A stretch of DNA of 64,000 bases from Alphaproteobacteria bacterium (GCA_023384135.1 JAHDXS010000003.1:186001-250000); one strand, 5' to 3'; numbered from the stretch's first letter, positions 38,383 to 47,811 are shown. Notes: a model not told the origin generated them from the sequence alone. Numbers and translations are program-made.

Positions 38383-40587
38383 ATGACCGGAGACCGGAAA
38401 AAACCGCCCCCGCAGCCAAAGGCGCCCCAGCCAACCGGAGCAGGGGCACATGACCCCGGCGGCCCCGTCGATCCGCTTCTGGAATGTCTCGTCCATCTAC
38501 TCGCGCATTTCGGCCGCGCCCGCTCGGCGGATTCGATCCGCTCCGGTCTCGCGATGGACGGCGAGCCGATGGGGCCGAACCTCTTTTGCGAGGCCGCGCG
38601 TAATCTCGGCCTCAACGCCGCCATCGTCCGCCGCAAAAACCTCCGCGCGATCCCCGCCGCCGTCCTGCCCTGCGTAATCGTCCTCGACGGCGGTCAGGCT
38701 TTTGTGCTTCTCGAACGCGCCGCCGATGGAAAATCCGCGAAGATCTTCGTGCCCGAAAGCCGCGCCGTGATGTCCGTCGATCCTGAAAAGCTGGACCGCA
38801 GCTTCACCGGCTTCGCCCTGTACTGCCACCCCCGCCCGGAATTTCACGACCCCGGAAAAGCGGGGCAGGACGCGGTTCAATCCGGCTGGTTCTGGGGCCT
38901 CGTGCGCGAAAACGCAGGAATCTACGGCTTCGTGATCCTCGCCTCCGTCTTCATCAACATCCTCGCGCTCGCCAGCCCCCTCTTCGTCATGAACGTCTAC
39001 GACCGCGTGCTGCCGAACAACGCGATCGAGACGGGCTGGGCGCTCGGCATCGGGGCGCTGGCCGCCTTCGCCTTCGATTTCGTCTTCCGCACTGTGCGTG
39101 GCTATCTGATCGACTTCGCGGGCCGCCGCATCGACATTCGCGCCGCCCGCCGCATCTACGACCAGCTCCTGAATATCCGCCTCTCCGAACGCCCGCCCTC
39201 CAGCGGTGCCTTCGCCAACATGCTCCGCGACTTCGACGCCGTGCGTGAATTCGTCACCTCCGCCACCATCACCGCCTTCGTCGATCTGCCCTTCACGCTG
39301 ATCTTCCTGTTCGTAATCGCCCAGATCAGCCCGAGTATGGCCCTTGTCCTGCTCGGCCTCATGGCGCTGGTCGGCACGGCGGGCCTGTTGATCCAGTTCG
39401 GCCTGCGCAAGGCCGTGCGCCGCTCCGCGCAATCGGCGGAAGCCCGCCACGGCCTTCTGGTCGAAACCATACAGGGGCTTGAGACGATAAAAACGCTCGG
39501 CGCCGATGGCCGCTTCCGCGTCCGCTACGGAACCCACGTCGGCGACAATGCCGACACCGCTCGCGACTCCCGCTTCCTCTCCGGCCTCGGCGTCAACATC
39601 GCGCTTCTGGTCCAGCAATCTGCCTCCGTCATCCTGATCCTGATCGGCATGTATCTGGTGCAGGACGGCAACCTCACCGTCGGCGCCCTGATCGCCGCCG
39701 TCATCCTCTCGGGCCGCGCCATCGCGCCCATCGGTCAACTCGCCAATCTCATGACCCGCTATCATCAGGCGCAGGGGGCGCTGAAAACCCTGAACGCCCT
39801 CATGGACAAACCCGTAGAGCGTCCGGCGAACCAGAATTTCCTGCACCGCCCCGATCTGCGCGGCCATGTCGTCTTCGATAAGGTCGGCTTCGCCTATCCC
39901 GGCGCGCCTGTCCCGGTCCTTCACAACGTCTCCTTTGAAATCAAGCCCGGCGAAAAGGTCGGAATCATCGGCCGCGTAGGCTCGGGCAAAAGCACCATCG
40001 CCCGCCTGATGCTCAAACTCTATGAGCCCCAAAGCGGCACCATCCGCATCGACGGCACCGATGCCCGCCAGATCGACCCCGCTGACCTCCGCCGCGTCAT
40101 GGCCTGTGTCGCGCAGGATGTGGTCCTCTTCAGCGGCAGCGTTCGCGACAACATCACCGCCGGATTCCCCCAGGCCTCCGAGGAACAGGTCCTCGCGGCG
40201 GCCAAGGCTACGGGCGTCCATGATTTCGTTGCCCTCCACCCGATGGGCTACGACGCGCCCGTCGGCGAGATGGGCCAGTTTCTCTCGGGCGGCCAGCGGC
40301 AGGCCGTGGCGCTCGCCCGCGCGATGATCGCCGCCCCGCGTGTTCTTGTGTGCGACGAGCCGACCAACGCGATGGACTCGCAAGCCGAACTGATCTTCTG
40401 CGATTACGTCAGGACCCGGATGCAGGGCCGCACCTTTATTATGATCACGCACAAACATTCCATGCTGCCGCTGGTCGATCGCCTCATACTGATGCATCAG
40501 GGGACCGTCATCATGGACGGCCCGCGCGATGAGATCATCGCCGCCCTCCAATCCGGGCAGATCAAGACGAAGGGAGGGCAGGGCTGA
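38383..40587 (+). CDS. Type I secretion ABC transporter with degenerate C39-like domain
   Basis: This LapB/RtxB-type exporter has an N-terminal C39-peptidase-like domain (about 28-150), six membrane helices (about 165-450) and an ATPase domain (about 485-734). In the C39-like part the catalytic-Cys position reads D30-P31, so it should bind a substrate rather than cut a leader. The ATPase motifs are complete: Walker A G530-R-V-G-S-G-K536-S, signature LSGGQRQ, Walker B VLVCDEPTNAMD, and the H-loop in MITHKHS. It probably exports a large repeat or RTX-type adhesin with the adjacent TolC and HlyD proteins. Confidence 0.95.
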   Translation: MTGDRKKPPPQPKAPQPTGAGAHDPGGPVDPLLECLVHLLAHFGRARSADSIRSGLAMDGEPMGPNLFCEAARNLGLNAAIVRRKNLRAIPAAVLPCVIVLDGGQAFVLLERAADGKSAKIFVPESRAVMSVDPEKLDRSFTGFALYCHPRPEFHDPGKAGQDAVQSGWFWGLVRENAGIYGFVILASVFINILALASPLFVMNVYDRVLPNNAIETGWALGIGALAAFAFDFVFRTVRGYLIDFAGRRIDIRAARRIYDQLLNIRLSERPPSSGAFANMLRDFDAVREFVTSATITAFVDLPFTLIFLFVIAQISPSMALVLLGLMALVGTAGLLIQFGLRKAVRRSAQSAEARHGLLVETIQGLETIKTLGADGRFRVRYGTHVGDNADTARDSRFLSGLGVNIALLVQQSASVILILIGMYLVQDGNLTVGALIAAVILSGRAIAPIGQLANLMTRYHQAQGALKTLNALMDKPVERPANQNFLHRPDLRGHVVFDKVGFAYPGAPVPVLHNVSFEIKPGEKVGIIGRVGSGKSTIARLMLKLYEPQSGTIRIDGTDARQIDPADLRRVMACVAQDVVLFSGSVRDNITAGFPQASEEQVLAAAKATGVHDFVALHPMGYDAPVGEMGQFLSGGQRQAVALARAMIAAPRVLVCDEPTNAMDSQAELIFCDYVRTRMQGRTFIMITHKHSMLPLVDRLILMHQGTVIMDGPRDEIIAALQSGQIKTKGGQG

Positions 40588-40591
40588 ACCC

Positions 40592-41905
40592 ATGACCGTC
40601 CGCGAAACCGAATTTATGAACGAGCTTGAAGCCGCGACCCGCGAGAAACCCTCCGGCCCCGCCATCCTGCTGCTCGTCGCCATGGCGGCGTTCATATCCG
40701 CCTTCATCCTCTGGGCCGCGATAACAAAGGTCGAGGAAATCGCGCGCGGGCAGGGGCAGGTCGTGCCGACCCGCGATATTCAGGTTGTTCAGAGTCTTGA
40801 GGGCGGAATCCTTCAGGAGCTTCTCGTGGCCGAAGGCGACCGCGTGGAAAAGGGCCAGATCCTCCTGCGCATCAGCGACGTCCAGTTTTCCTCCGAGGAA
40901 CGCGGCACCGAAGCCCGCTCTCTCGGCCTCCGCGCCAAGAAAACCCGTCTGAAGGCCGAGGCTGACGGAACCGCCTTTACCCTCCCGCCCGAAATTCTCC
41001 CAAAGGCGCCCAAGGTCGCCGAGAACGAAAAGGCCCTTTACGAATCCCGGCAAAAGGAACTGGCAACCTCGTTCACCATCCTCGACGACCGCATCAACAA
41101 GGCCACCGCCGATCTGGAGGAGGTCAAGGCCGAGATCAGCCGCCTCACAAACAGCCGCGCCGGGCTCAACCGCGAATACACGATCACCCGCGACATGGTG
41201 GCCAAACGCGCCGTGCCCAAACTCGAACAAATAAGGCTGGAACGCGAACTCGCCGATATCGGCGGCCAGATCAACGCCCGCTCCAAGGAAAAAGAGGGGC
41301 TGGAGGCCGAACTCAGCGCCGTGAAGAACGAACGCCAGAGCCAGGTGGAAAAATTCCGCTCCAACGCCCTTTCCGAATTGAACGAGGTCGAAACCCAGAT
41401 ATCCGCACTGAATGAAAGCCTCAAATCCATCGGCGACCGCGTAGACCGCACCGAAATCCGCGCGCCCGCATCCGGCCTCGTCAACGCCATCCGGCTCAAG
41501 ACCGTGGGCGGCGTGGTCGAACCGGCGATGCAGCTGGTCGAGATCGTGCCCGTAGACGACGAATTGAAAATCATCGCCAAGGTCGCGCCCTCCGATGTCG
41601 CGTTCCTCAAGCGCGGCCAGCCCGTGAAGGTGAAAATCAGCGCCTATGATTCCCAGATTTACGGCGCGCTGGACGGTGAACTGGTACGCATCGCCGCCAA
41701 CAGCACAAGCGACCGCGAAGGCAACGTGACCTTCGAGATCGAGGTCAAGACCGTGCGCAACTATCTCGGCGACGCCGCAAGCCCGCTGCCCATCACGCCC
41801 GGCATGGTCGCCGAAGTGAACGTGGTGACGGGCCGCCGCACGATCATGTATTATCTCCTCAAGCCTTTGCGTCGGACGATGGACCGCGCTCTGGCCGAAC
41901 GCTAG
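40592..41905 (+). CDS. HlyD-family membrane fusion protein
   Basis: The adaptor that links the ABC exporter to TolC in type I secretion. ATG 40592 is chosen: AGGG lies nine bases upstream, and earlier starts lie inside the exporter gene. The 437 residues show a cytoplasmic tail, a membrane helix (about 26-46), a first lipoyl half (QSLEGGILQELLVAEGDRVEKG), a long coiled-coil hairpin (about 145-285), a second lipoyl half (RAPASGLVNAIRLKTVGGVV) and a beta-barrel domain. This is the standard HlyD/LapC architecture. Confidence 0.95.
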   Translation: MTVRETEFMNELEAATREKPSGPAILLLVAMAAFISAFILWAAITKVEEIARGQGQVVPTRDIQVVQSLEGGILQELLVAEGDRVEKGQILLRISDVQFSSEERGTEARSLGLRAKKTRLKAEADGTAFTLPPEILPKAPKVAENEKALYESRQKELATSFTILDDRINKATADLEEVKAEISRLTNSRAGLNREYTITRDMVAKRAVPKLEQIRLERELADIGGQINARSKEKEGLEAELSAVKNERQSQVEKFRSNALSELNEVETQISALNESLKSIGDRVDRTEIRAPASGLVNAIRLKTVGGVVEPAMQLVEIVPVDDELKIIAKVAPSDVAFLKRGQPVKVKISAYDSQIYGALDGELVRIAANSTSDREGNVTFEIEVKTVRNYLGDAASPLPITPGMVAEVNVVTGRRTIMYYLLKPLRRTMDRALAER

Positions 41906-41931
41906 GCGCGATAAGCGAAAAGGGACCTCCG

Positions 41932-44271
41932 ATGTTCGCCAAAATAGGCCAAGACCGCTGGACGACCATCCATTACGGCTTCCTGCTCGCGCTTCTGGCC
42001 TTCTTCGTATTCTTCAGCGTCTCCGAACACCATATCCGCATCCGCATGCAAAACGACGTGTTCGACACCTTTAATATGCTCTCGCCGCGCCCGGCGGGCG
42101 ATTCCGTCATCATCGTGGACATCGACGAGGTCGCGCTGGAAATCTACGGCCAGTGGCCTTGGCCCCGCAACATCATGGCCGATCTGGTCAATAACCTCAC
42201 AATGATGGAGGCGAAGGTCATCGCCTTCGACGGCGTCTTCGCCGAACCCGACCGCACCTCGCCCAAATATTTTCTTGAGAACCTTCCCAAAGACGACCTC
42301 GCCCGCAACTTCTTCGACGGCGAGCTTGAACCCCGCGACTCCGTGGACACCGCCGACGTGAACAACATGTTCGACCACGACGCCATGTTCGCCGCCGCCA
42401 TCAAGAAATCCGACCGCTTCGTGACGGGCTTCACATGGGGGCGCACCGACCGCGCCGACAACAAGCCTTTAAGCCGCAATAAAATCCAGTTCGGCGATAA
42501 GACGGTAGAGGAGGCGTTCGTCAAGCGCGCGCCCGCTTTTCTGGCCGCCACGGTCAACCTCCCGCTCTTTACCGAAAACGCCGCCGATAACGGCAGCTTC
42601 ATGGCCGAACCCGACCGCGACGGGGTTTTACGCCGCACGGGGCTGGTCTTCTCCGACCGCGAAAAAATCTACCCCTCCCTCTCTCTGGCCACCCTCCGTA
42701 TCGCCGAACTCGGCCGCAAGGGCGTGGCGCGGATCGTGGAGGTACCGCAGGAAAAACGTGAAGACATCGACACCGCCTACCGCATCGTGGTGGGCGATCA
42801 CGCGATCCCGGTCGAAAGCGACGGGCTGCTCAACGTCTATTTCCGCCGCTACTGCAACGAATACGAAATGAAAAGCGGCCACTTCGAGTGCAAGCGGCAG
42901 GATTATATCTCGGCCCGCAAGATCCTCGATCCCGCCTTCGCCGAAGAGGTCGCGCCCCTCATCAAGAACAAGATCGTCCTGATCGGCTCCAGCTCCGAGG
43001 GCCTGAAAGACCTCCGCTCCACGCCGCTCCAGCCCTTCCGCCCGGGCGTCGAGATCCACGCCAACGCGCTCGAACAGATCGTGCAGGGCAAATTCCTCCT
43101 GCGCCCCGATATCGCCCGCGCGGCGGAAGCCGTCTATATCGCCGTCGCCGGGCTGTTCTTCATCATCTTCGCGCCGTTCGTGGGCGTTCTGATCTCGACC
43201 GCGCTTTGCGTCGGCGTGATCGTCGTCTCCTTCCTCGGCGCGTATTATAAATACACAAACGACGGCCTGCTGCTCGATCCGGTCTATCCCGGCCTCGCGG
43301 TCCTGTGCATATTCGTGGTCTCGACAATCCTCTCCTATGCCCGCGCCGAATCCATGCGCCGCCAGATAAGACAGGCCTTCCGTATGTATGTCGCGCCCGA
43401 CGTCATGCGCGACCTTGAGAAAAACCCCGAAAACCTCAAGCTCGGCGGGGAAACGCGCGAAATCTCCGTGATGTTCACCGACATCCGCAAATTCACCCAG
43501 ATCTCGGAGGGATTAAGCCCGGAACAGCTCATCCACCTGATGAACGAATTCCTGACCGCCATGACCGACATCGTGCTTCAGGAGCAAGGCACGGTGGACA
43601 AATATATCGGCGACGCGATGATGACCTTCTGGAACGCGCCGCGCGACGTGCCGGAGCATCACGCCTGCGCCTGCCGCGCTGCCCTGCGGATGCAATCCGC
43701 CCTCGAACCGCTGAACAAGGCGCTGGCGGAGGAGGCGCGGGCGAAAGGAAATGACTCTGTGACCCTGCAAACCGGAATCGGCATCGCCGCCGGCCCCTGC
43801 GCGGTCGGCAACATGGGCTCGCGCCAGCGCTTCGCCTATTCCGCATTGGGCGACCCTGTTAATCTCGCCAGCCGCTTGGAGGGCCTCACGAAATTCTACT
43901 CCGTCTCGATTATCGTCTCACAGGACGTGCGCGAGAGCGTGCCCGCCTTCGCCGCGCTGGAACTCGACCTCATCCGCGTGGTCGGCAAGAGCCGAGCCGT
44001 GCGCATCTTCGCCCTGATCGGCGACGCGGATTACGCCGCCCACGGCGATTTCGGCAAATGGTCCATCGAGCACGAGGCGATGATCGAACGCTACCGCGCC
44101 CGCGACTTCGACAAGGCTCTGGAAATCCTCAAGCTCTGCAAAACAATTTCCGCGCCCCTCGGCGGTCCGCTGGATGAATATTACGCGATGCTCTCCACCC
44201 GCATAAAATCCCTGAAGAAACAAGACATCCCCGCAGACTGGGACGCCATCTTCGAGGCGAAGGAAAAGTAA
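41932..44271 (+). CDS. CHASE2-domain class III adenylate/guanylate cyclase
   Basis: A 779-residue membrane receptor cyclase. After one N-terminal helix (about 15-30) an extracytoplasmic CHASE2 sensor runs to about residue 400 (IIVDIDEVALEIYGQWPWPR, KVIAFDGVFAEPD). Three membrane helices (about 400-465) follow, then a cytoplasmic cyclase domain (about 505-700). The two metal-binding aspartates are D517 (FTDIRKF) and D561 (DKYIGDAMM), so it should be active. LGDPVNLASRLEGL is also conserved. The product, cAMP or cGMP, cannot be fixed by eye. It starts 26 bases after the HlyD gene and may be co-transcribed with the secretion system. Confidence 0.94.
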   Translation: MFAKIGQDRWTTIHYGFLLALLAFFVFFSVSEHHIRIRMQNDVFDTFNMLSPRPAGDSVIIVDIDEVALEIYGQWPWPRNIMADLVNNLTMMEAKVIAFDGVFAEPDRTSPKYFLENLPKDDLARNFFDGELEPRDSVDTADVNNMFDHDAMFAAAIKKSDRFVTGFTWGRTDRADNKPLSRNKIQFGDKTVEEAFVKRAPAFLAATVNLPLFTENAADNGSFMAEPDRDGVLRRTGLVFSDREKIYPSLSLATLRIAELGRKGVARIVEVPQEKREDIDTAYRIVVGDHAIPVESDGLLNVYFRRYCNEYEMKSGHFECKRQDYISARKILDPAFAEEVAPLIKNKIVLIGSSSEGLKDLRSTPLQPFRPGVEIHANALEQIVQGKFLLRPDIARAAEAVYIAVAGLFFIIFAPFVGVLISTALCVGVIVVSFLGAYYKYTNDGLLLDPVYPGLAVLCIFVVSTILSYARAESMRRQIRQAFRMYVAPDVMRDLEKNPENLKLGGETREISVMFTDIRKFTQISEGLSPEQLIHLMNEFLTAMTDIVLQEQGTVDKYIGDAMMTFWNAPRDVPEHHACACRAALRMQSALEPLNKALAEEARAKGNDSVTLQTGIGIAAGPCAVGNMGSRQRFAYSALGDPVNLASRLEGLTKFYSVSIIVSQDVRESVPAFAALELDLIRVVGKSRAVRIFALIGDADYAAHGDFGKWSIEHEAMIERYRARDFDKALEILKLCKTISAPLGGPLDEYYAMLSTRIKSLKKQDIPADWDAIFEAKEK

Positions 44272-44280
44272 AGGCTCTTT

Positions 44281-44350
44281 GTCATCCCCGCGAAAGCGGG
44301 GATCCAGTAAAGTCATAAGCATGGATTCCTGCCTCCGCCGGAGGGGGAGC
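44281..44350. repeat. Hairpin repeat B-left with degenerate partner
   Basis: GTCATCCCCGCGAAAGCGGGGATCCAG at 44281-44307 is a hairpin by itself (CCCCGC / GCGGGG). A decayed B-right half starting TGGATTCCTGCC follows at about 44322. The same left half occurs at 44557, 53652 and 61528. It lies directly after the cyclase stop and may end transcription. Positions are given because the unit is longer than can be quoted. Confidence 0.7.
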
Positions 44351-44436
44351 CGTCATTGCGAACCCGCCTTTGCGGGTGAAGCAATCCAAGCGGCGATAGA
44401 TTGCTTCTTCGGCCTTTCGGCCTCCTCGCAATGACG
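44351..44436. repeat. MITE-like repeat family A, copy 2
   Basis: About 86 bases with ends CGTCATTGCGA and TCGCAATGACG, which are perfect inverted repeats of eleven bases. It is nearly identical to copy 3, 200 bases further on. The stretch 44272-44761 between the cyclase and the next gene holds only such repeats. Confidence 0.85.
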
Positions 44437-44556
44437 GAGTAAGCGCCGCCCGCGTTGTGATCGCCGTGCGCGTTGTGTTTCAAAAAAAGCTTCGCGTCTT
44501 TGCGCCTTGGCGATTCACGGCGCGAACCTCCGCCCTTGTCATCCCCGCCCCTCCTT

Positions 44557-44623
44557 GTCATCCCCGCGTAGGCGGGGATCCAGTCAGGCGGCAGCCATAG
44601 ATTCCGGCCTGCGCCGGAATGAC
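44557..44623. repeat. Paired inverted arms, B-left and B-right
   Basis: A left arm (44557-44583) and a diverged right arm (44598-44623, ending CCGGAATGAC) face each other across 14 bases. Together they can form one long hairpin. A truncated extra left arm precedes it at about 44538. Confidence 0.7.
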
Positions 44624-44632
44624 AAAAAGCAC

Positions 44633-44718
44633 CGTCATTGCGAACCCGCCTTTGCGGGTGAAGCAATCCAAGCGGGGATAGATTGCTTCGTCGGCCGTTC
44701 GGCCTCCTCGCAATGACG
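44633..44718. repeat. MITE-like repeat family A, copy 3
   Basis: About 86 bases with the same eleven-base inverted ends as copy 2 and only a few internal differences, which suggests recent duplication or gene conversion. Confidence 0.85.
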
Positions 44719-44761
44719 GAGTAAGCGCCGTGCGCGTGGTGTTTAAAGAAAAGCCTGTGCG

Positions 44762-46054
44762 TCAATCATCCGAAACCGGCGAGGGCTTGGCCGCAATTCG
44801 CTCCAGAAACTGAAAGCACGCCTCGCTTTTCTCAAGAACACCGCGGGCCTCCTCGGGCGTCATGCCGCTTTTCAATGCCGGGCAATATAAAAGCGAAAGC
44901 ATGACCAGATCGTAAGCCGGTAAATTGCGAAAACGATTCATTTGGCTAGGATCAAGTTCAAAAATTTTTTCTGCGCCATAATAGTTCTGGGCAGGTTGTT
45001 TAGGACTATCGGAATAATGATGTCTTAAGTTGAGGCTTTGATCCGAAAAAATATACGAACGAAATTCTTCGTCGTTATAAGAAAAAATTAACTTCGACCA
45101 GACTTTATTCTGTCCCGGAGGAGAGTGCCAGCGGGATAACAATGAATTATGGGAGACTGACATGCCGGGTAAGCCTAAAGTTCTTATCAAACACTCGTTT
45201 AGCAAAGGAATAAAAAATTCCGGAGGTAATGAAGGATCAATTTTGCAAATTGAGATATCTAAAGACAAGTCCTTTTTGGGCAGAAGATAGCCATCAAAAT
45301 AGGTGTCAGTGTAGCTTTCAAATAAAACACCATTGAAAAGTACAGGTTCCAAATCCTCAGGGCTGAATGTGTGTCCATATTCAAAAAAATTTTTAAAATT
45401 TCTTGGGTGAAGCCCATAACTGGGCACAATCCTTATTTTCGCATGATTGACTGATATGTCTTGAGGGTTCCATGGCTCTACTATACCGATTTCTCTGCCT
45501 GTAGATTCTGAAATTCTATATACTTGATCCTTAATAGCCTCAAGGAATAAGGAGTAATGCTGTTCTGCACCCTTAATAGAAAACGGCGTAGCGGCATTCT
45601 CAGGATAACCAGAATATGTATACCATGTTCCAATAAAATAATTTGCCTCGGCGGTTACATATCGTGGCCAGTCGATACCTACGTATATTCTATCATGGTC
45701 CCATTTGGATAAAACATTACGAGAATTTAGTGGTTGATTGAGTTTTTCTCCGATGTGTGGCGCCAACCAAGGCACAGAACCCTCGCTGATTTCACCAAGA
45801 TTATGAAGGTTAATCGAGGGGTTTGGAGAAGCGCTGAAATAACTATCTAGCAATTCTTTTTGTTTTTCTTTCCCTAGGTCAGAATTCCAATTCCTCTCTG
45901 TGAAGGCTACATTCAGAAAATCATTAATAATATTCGCCTTGGTGTAAATCTCCCCATCCAGAACATACGTTTTCTCGTCATCAGCAAAGGCCCGGGCGCC
46001 ATCGGTCGCGCAAAAAAGGAACATCAACGCTGCCAAAACAAAAAACCTGATCAC
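44762..46054 (-). CDS. AT-rich secreted protein, DUF2927-like
   Basis: The start is taken at GTG 46054, where a signal peptide begins (VIRFFVLAALMFLFC, cleavage near ARA), giving 430 residues. The C-terminal half has features of DUF2927 proteins: a Cys/Glu block NECLIRTLGLPG, a serine/tryptophan stretch, and YDLVMLSLLYCPALKSGMTPEEA near the end. That family is exported and of unknown function, with a protease-like pattern. The match is by eye and moderate. Base composition is clearly more AT-rich than the neighbours, a sign of transfer. The start lies behind a ten-base G tract that also touches the stop of the upstream EAL gene. Confidence 0.8.
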   Translation of the reverse strand: MIRFFVLAALMFLFCATDGARAFADDEKTYVLDGEIYTKANIINDFLNVAFTERNWNSDLGKEKQKELLDSYFSASPNPSINLHNLGEISEGSVPWLAPHIGEKLNQPLNSRNVLSKWDHDRIYVGIDWPRYVTAEANYFIGTWYTYSGYPENAATPFSIKGAEQHYSLFLEAIKDQVYRISESTGREIGIVEPWNPQDISVNHAKIRIVPSYGLHPRNFKNFFEYGHTFSPEDLEPVLFNGVLFESYTDTYFDGYLLPKKDLSLDISICKIDPSLPPEFFIPLLNECLIRTLGLPGMSVSHNSLLSRWHSPPGQNKVWSKLIFSYNDEEFRSYIFSDQSLNLRHHYSDSPKQPAQNYYGAEKIFELDPSQMNRFRNLPAYDLVMLSLLYCPALKSGMTPEEARGVLEKSEACFQFLERIAAKPSPVSDD

Positions 46055-46062
46055 CCCCCCCC

Positions 46063-47280
46063 CTAAAACCTCACCGGAGCCCACAGCTTGAGCCGCTCAA
46101 TCAAATCCGCCTCGCTCATCGGCTTGGCGAACAGATACCCCTGCGCCAGCTCGCAGCCCATCTCCCGCAGCTTGTGCGCCTCTTCCTTGGCCTCCACTCC
46201 CTCGGCCACGGTGATCATGCGCATGTTCTTGCCGAGCGTGACGATGGAGTTGACCAGCGCGAGGCTGTGCTCGTTCTTATGCATGTCGCGCACGAAGCTC
46301 TGGTCGATCTTGAGCGTGTCTATGGGAAAATAGTGCAGATAGGAAAGCGAGGAATACCCCGTCCCGAAATCGTCGATGGCGATACCCATGCCCGCCTTCC
46401 GGCACATCCTCAGGGTCTCCTTCGCCCGGTCCGGCTGCTGGATCAGAACGCGCTCCGTGATCTCCAGATGCACCTGCTCGGCGGCCACATCCGTCTCGCT
46501 GATCGTGTTATAGACGCTGCCGATGAAATCGTCCGACGAAAAATCCGCGCTGGAGAAATTCACGCTCATATAAAGCTTGTCCTTGGGCTTGACGGCCGCC
46601 TCGATCCGCTTGAGCGCCAGACACGCCTCGCGCAGCGCCCACTTGCTCGCCTCGATAATCAGGCCGCTTTCCTCCGCCACCGGAATGAAGATAGCAGGGG
46701 AAATAAACCCCTTCTTCGGGTGGTTCCAGCGCATGAGCGCCTCGAACCCCGTGATCTCGCCGCTCGAAAGGCTGATGATCGGCTGATAGTAAAGCTGCAC
46801 GAATTTAGAGAGCAGCGCATCGCGGAACTCGTTGGCGATAGTGATCGTCTGCACCGCATCCGTCGTCTCGGCATAACCCAGCTCGACCATCTCCGCTGGC
46901 GGCCATTGATACCGTTCGCCCCAGATCTCCGCCCGCGTCAGCGTATCCCGGTAGCGCGTCAGAATGACCTGCGTCGCCATCTTCAAAACCGAATCGGCAT
47001 GCTCCAGCCGCCGCGAAAAATCGTCCTTCGTAATCTCCAGAAGCTTGGAATCCTCAAGCGCCACGATCGTGGCCGTACGCGGCGCGTTGTCGATGATGGC
47101 CATTTCCCCGATCATCGCGTTGGCCCCGCGCGTGCCCAGAACGCGCGTCCGCCCCTCCGAATCGGTATAGCGGATCTCCACCTTTCCCTCTTCGATGATA
47201 TAGGCGCTATCCCCGGGATCGCCCTGTTTTATAATGAATTCGCCGGCCTTGAAGACCTTCCTCGAATCGGCTGTTTCCAT
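46063..47280 (-). CDS. Cyclic-nucleotide-binding-domain EAL phosphodiesterase
   Basis: The 405-residue protein (ATG 47280) has an N-terminal cyclic-nucleotide-binding-like domain (about 5-120; VFKAGEFIIKQGDPGDSAYII, IGEMAIIDNAPRTATI) and a C-terminal EAL domain (about 160-400). The EAL motif is intact (FEALMRW), as are DDFGTGYSS, LKIDQSFV, AEGVE and AQGYLFAKP, so it should hydrolyse c-di-GMP. The layout implies that cAMP or cGMP could tune c-di-GMP breakdown. A CHASE2 cyclase lies 3 kb away. A longer start at 47310 is possible but adds an odd Cys/Val-rich stretch from a CA repeat. Confidence 0.94.
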   Translation of the reverse strand: METADSRKVFKAGEFIIKQGDPGDSAYIIEEGKVEIRYTDSEGRTRVLGTRGANAMIGEMAIIDNAPRTATIVALEDSKLLEITKDDFSRRLEHADSVLKMATQVILTRYRDTLTRAEIWGERYQWPPAEMVELGYAETTDAVQTITIANEFRDALLSKFVQLYYQPIISLSSGEITGFEALMRWNHPKKGFISPAIFIPVAEESGLIIEASKWALREACLALKRIEAAVKPKDKLYMSVNFSSADFSSDDFIGSVYNTISETDVAAEQVHLEITERVLIQQPDRAKETLRMCRKAGMGIAIDDFGTGYSSLSYLHYFPIDTLKIDQSFVRDMHKNEHSLALVNSIVTLGKNMRMITVAEGVEAKEEAHKLREMGCELAQGYLFAKPMSEADLIERLKLWAPVRF

Positions 47281-47408
47281 GACTGATGATGCCCACACAC
47301 ACACGCACAAGTGGTTACACTATGAAGACTTTATATTAGTGTCCGGTTAACGCGGAGAAAAACCTTAAGCTTTTTCATAATATTAGGTACTTTTTTCCAA
47401 CTCAATCC

Positions 47409-47438
47409 TTGACAACGGGCGTGGCGGGCCGCTATTGT
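47409..47438 (+). promoter_or_regulatory. Sigma-70 promoter of rpmJ
   Basis: A perfect TTGACA (47409-47414), an 18-base spacer and TATTGT (47433-47438) lie about 40 bases before the rpmJ start codon. The consensus match is strong and fits a ribosomal protein gene. Confidence 0.8.
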
Positions 47439-47476
47439 CCGCCTCTGACAAGAATATTGCCGATGGAATTGGGACC

Positions 47477-47602
47477 ATGAAGGTTGTTAACTCGCTGAAA
47501 TCATTGAAAAAACGGGACCGTAACTGCCGGATCGTCCGCCGTAAGGGTCGCCTGTACGTGATCAATAAAAAGAATCCGCGTTACAAGGCTCGCCAAGGCT
47601 AA
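47477..47602 (+). CDS. rpmJ: 50S ribosomal protein L36
   Basis: A 41-residue basic protein beginning [20 protein letters not shown] and ending NPRYKARQG, the form of bacterial L36 common in alphaproteobacteria (YkgO-like). It has only one cysteine (C17), so it is the zinc-free C-minus type. It is a single-gene unit with a strong promoter and a downstream hairpin. Confidence 0.96.
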   Translation: MKVVNSLKSLKKRDRNCRIVRRKGRLYVINKKNPRYKARQG

Positions 47603-47612
47603 TCGGCGTTGA

Positions 47613-47634
47613 CCGCCACACGGGCGTGTGGCGG
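47613..47634 (+). terminator. Hairpin after rpmJ
   Basis: A perfect nine-base stem (CCGCCACAC at 47613-47621, GTGTGGCGG at 47626-47634) with a GGGC loop lies ten bases after the rpmJ stop. The T-rich stretch starts only about nine bases later, so termination is likely but not textbook. Confidence 0.65.
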
Positions 47635-47811
47635 CCGCTGGCTGTTTCTTCCTGATTTCTTCCACATTATCAAAAATCTGTGTGCCGGGGCATCGCGCCG
47701 CGAAAAAAATCCTGTGCGATCCTGTTGAAAGTCTTGTGATAGAGTATAGTGGGATAGTGCAATCTGCTCTGCGGTTTGCTATACCGTAAATAGCTCTGCG
47801 CTTTTTTGTAA

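Noticed and set aside
38497-40707. 736-codon minus-strand frame opposite the ABC exporter
   Set aside because: The exporter has all ATPase motifs in the plus frame; the antisense frame has none of any family.
47294-47305. CA dinucleotide repeat as a phase-variable tract
   Set aside because: It is short and lies upstream of the preferred start of the EAL gene, so length changes would not alter the main protein.
47346-47370. CtrA binding site (two TTAA boxes) upstream of rpmJ
   Set aside because: The TTAA boxes are 14 bases apart instead of seven, so they do not fit the CtrA consensus.
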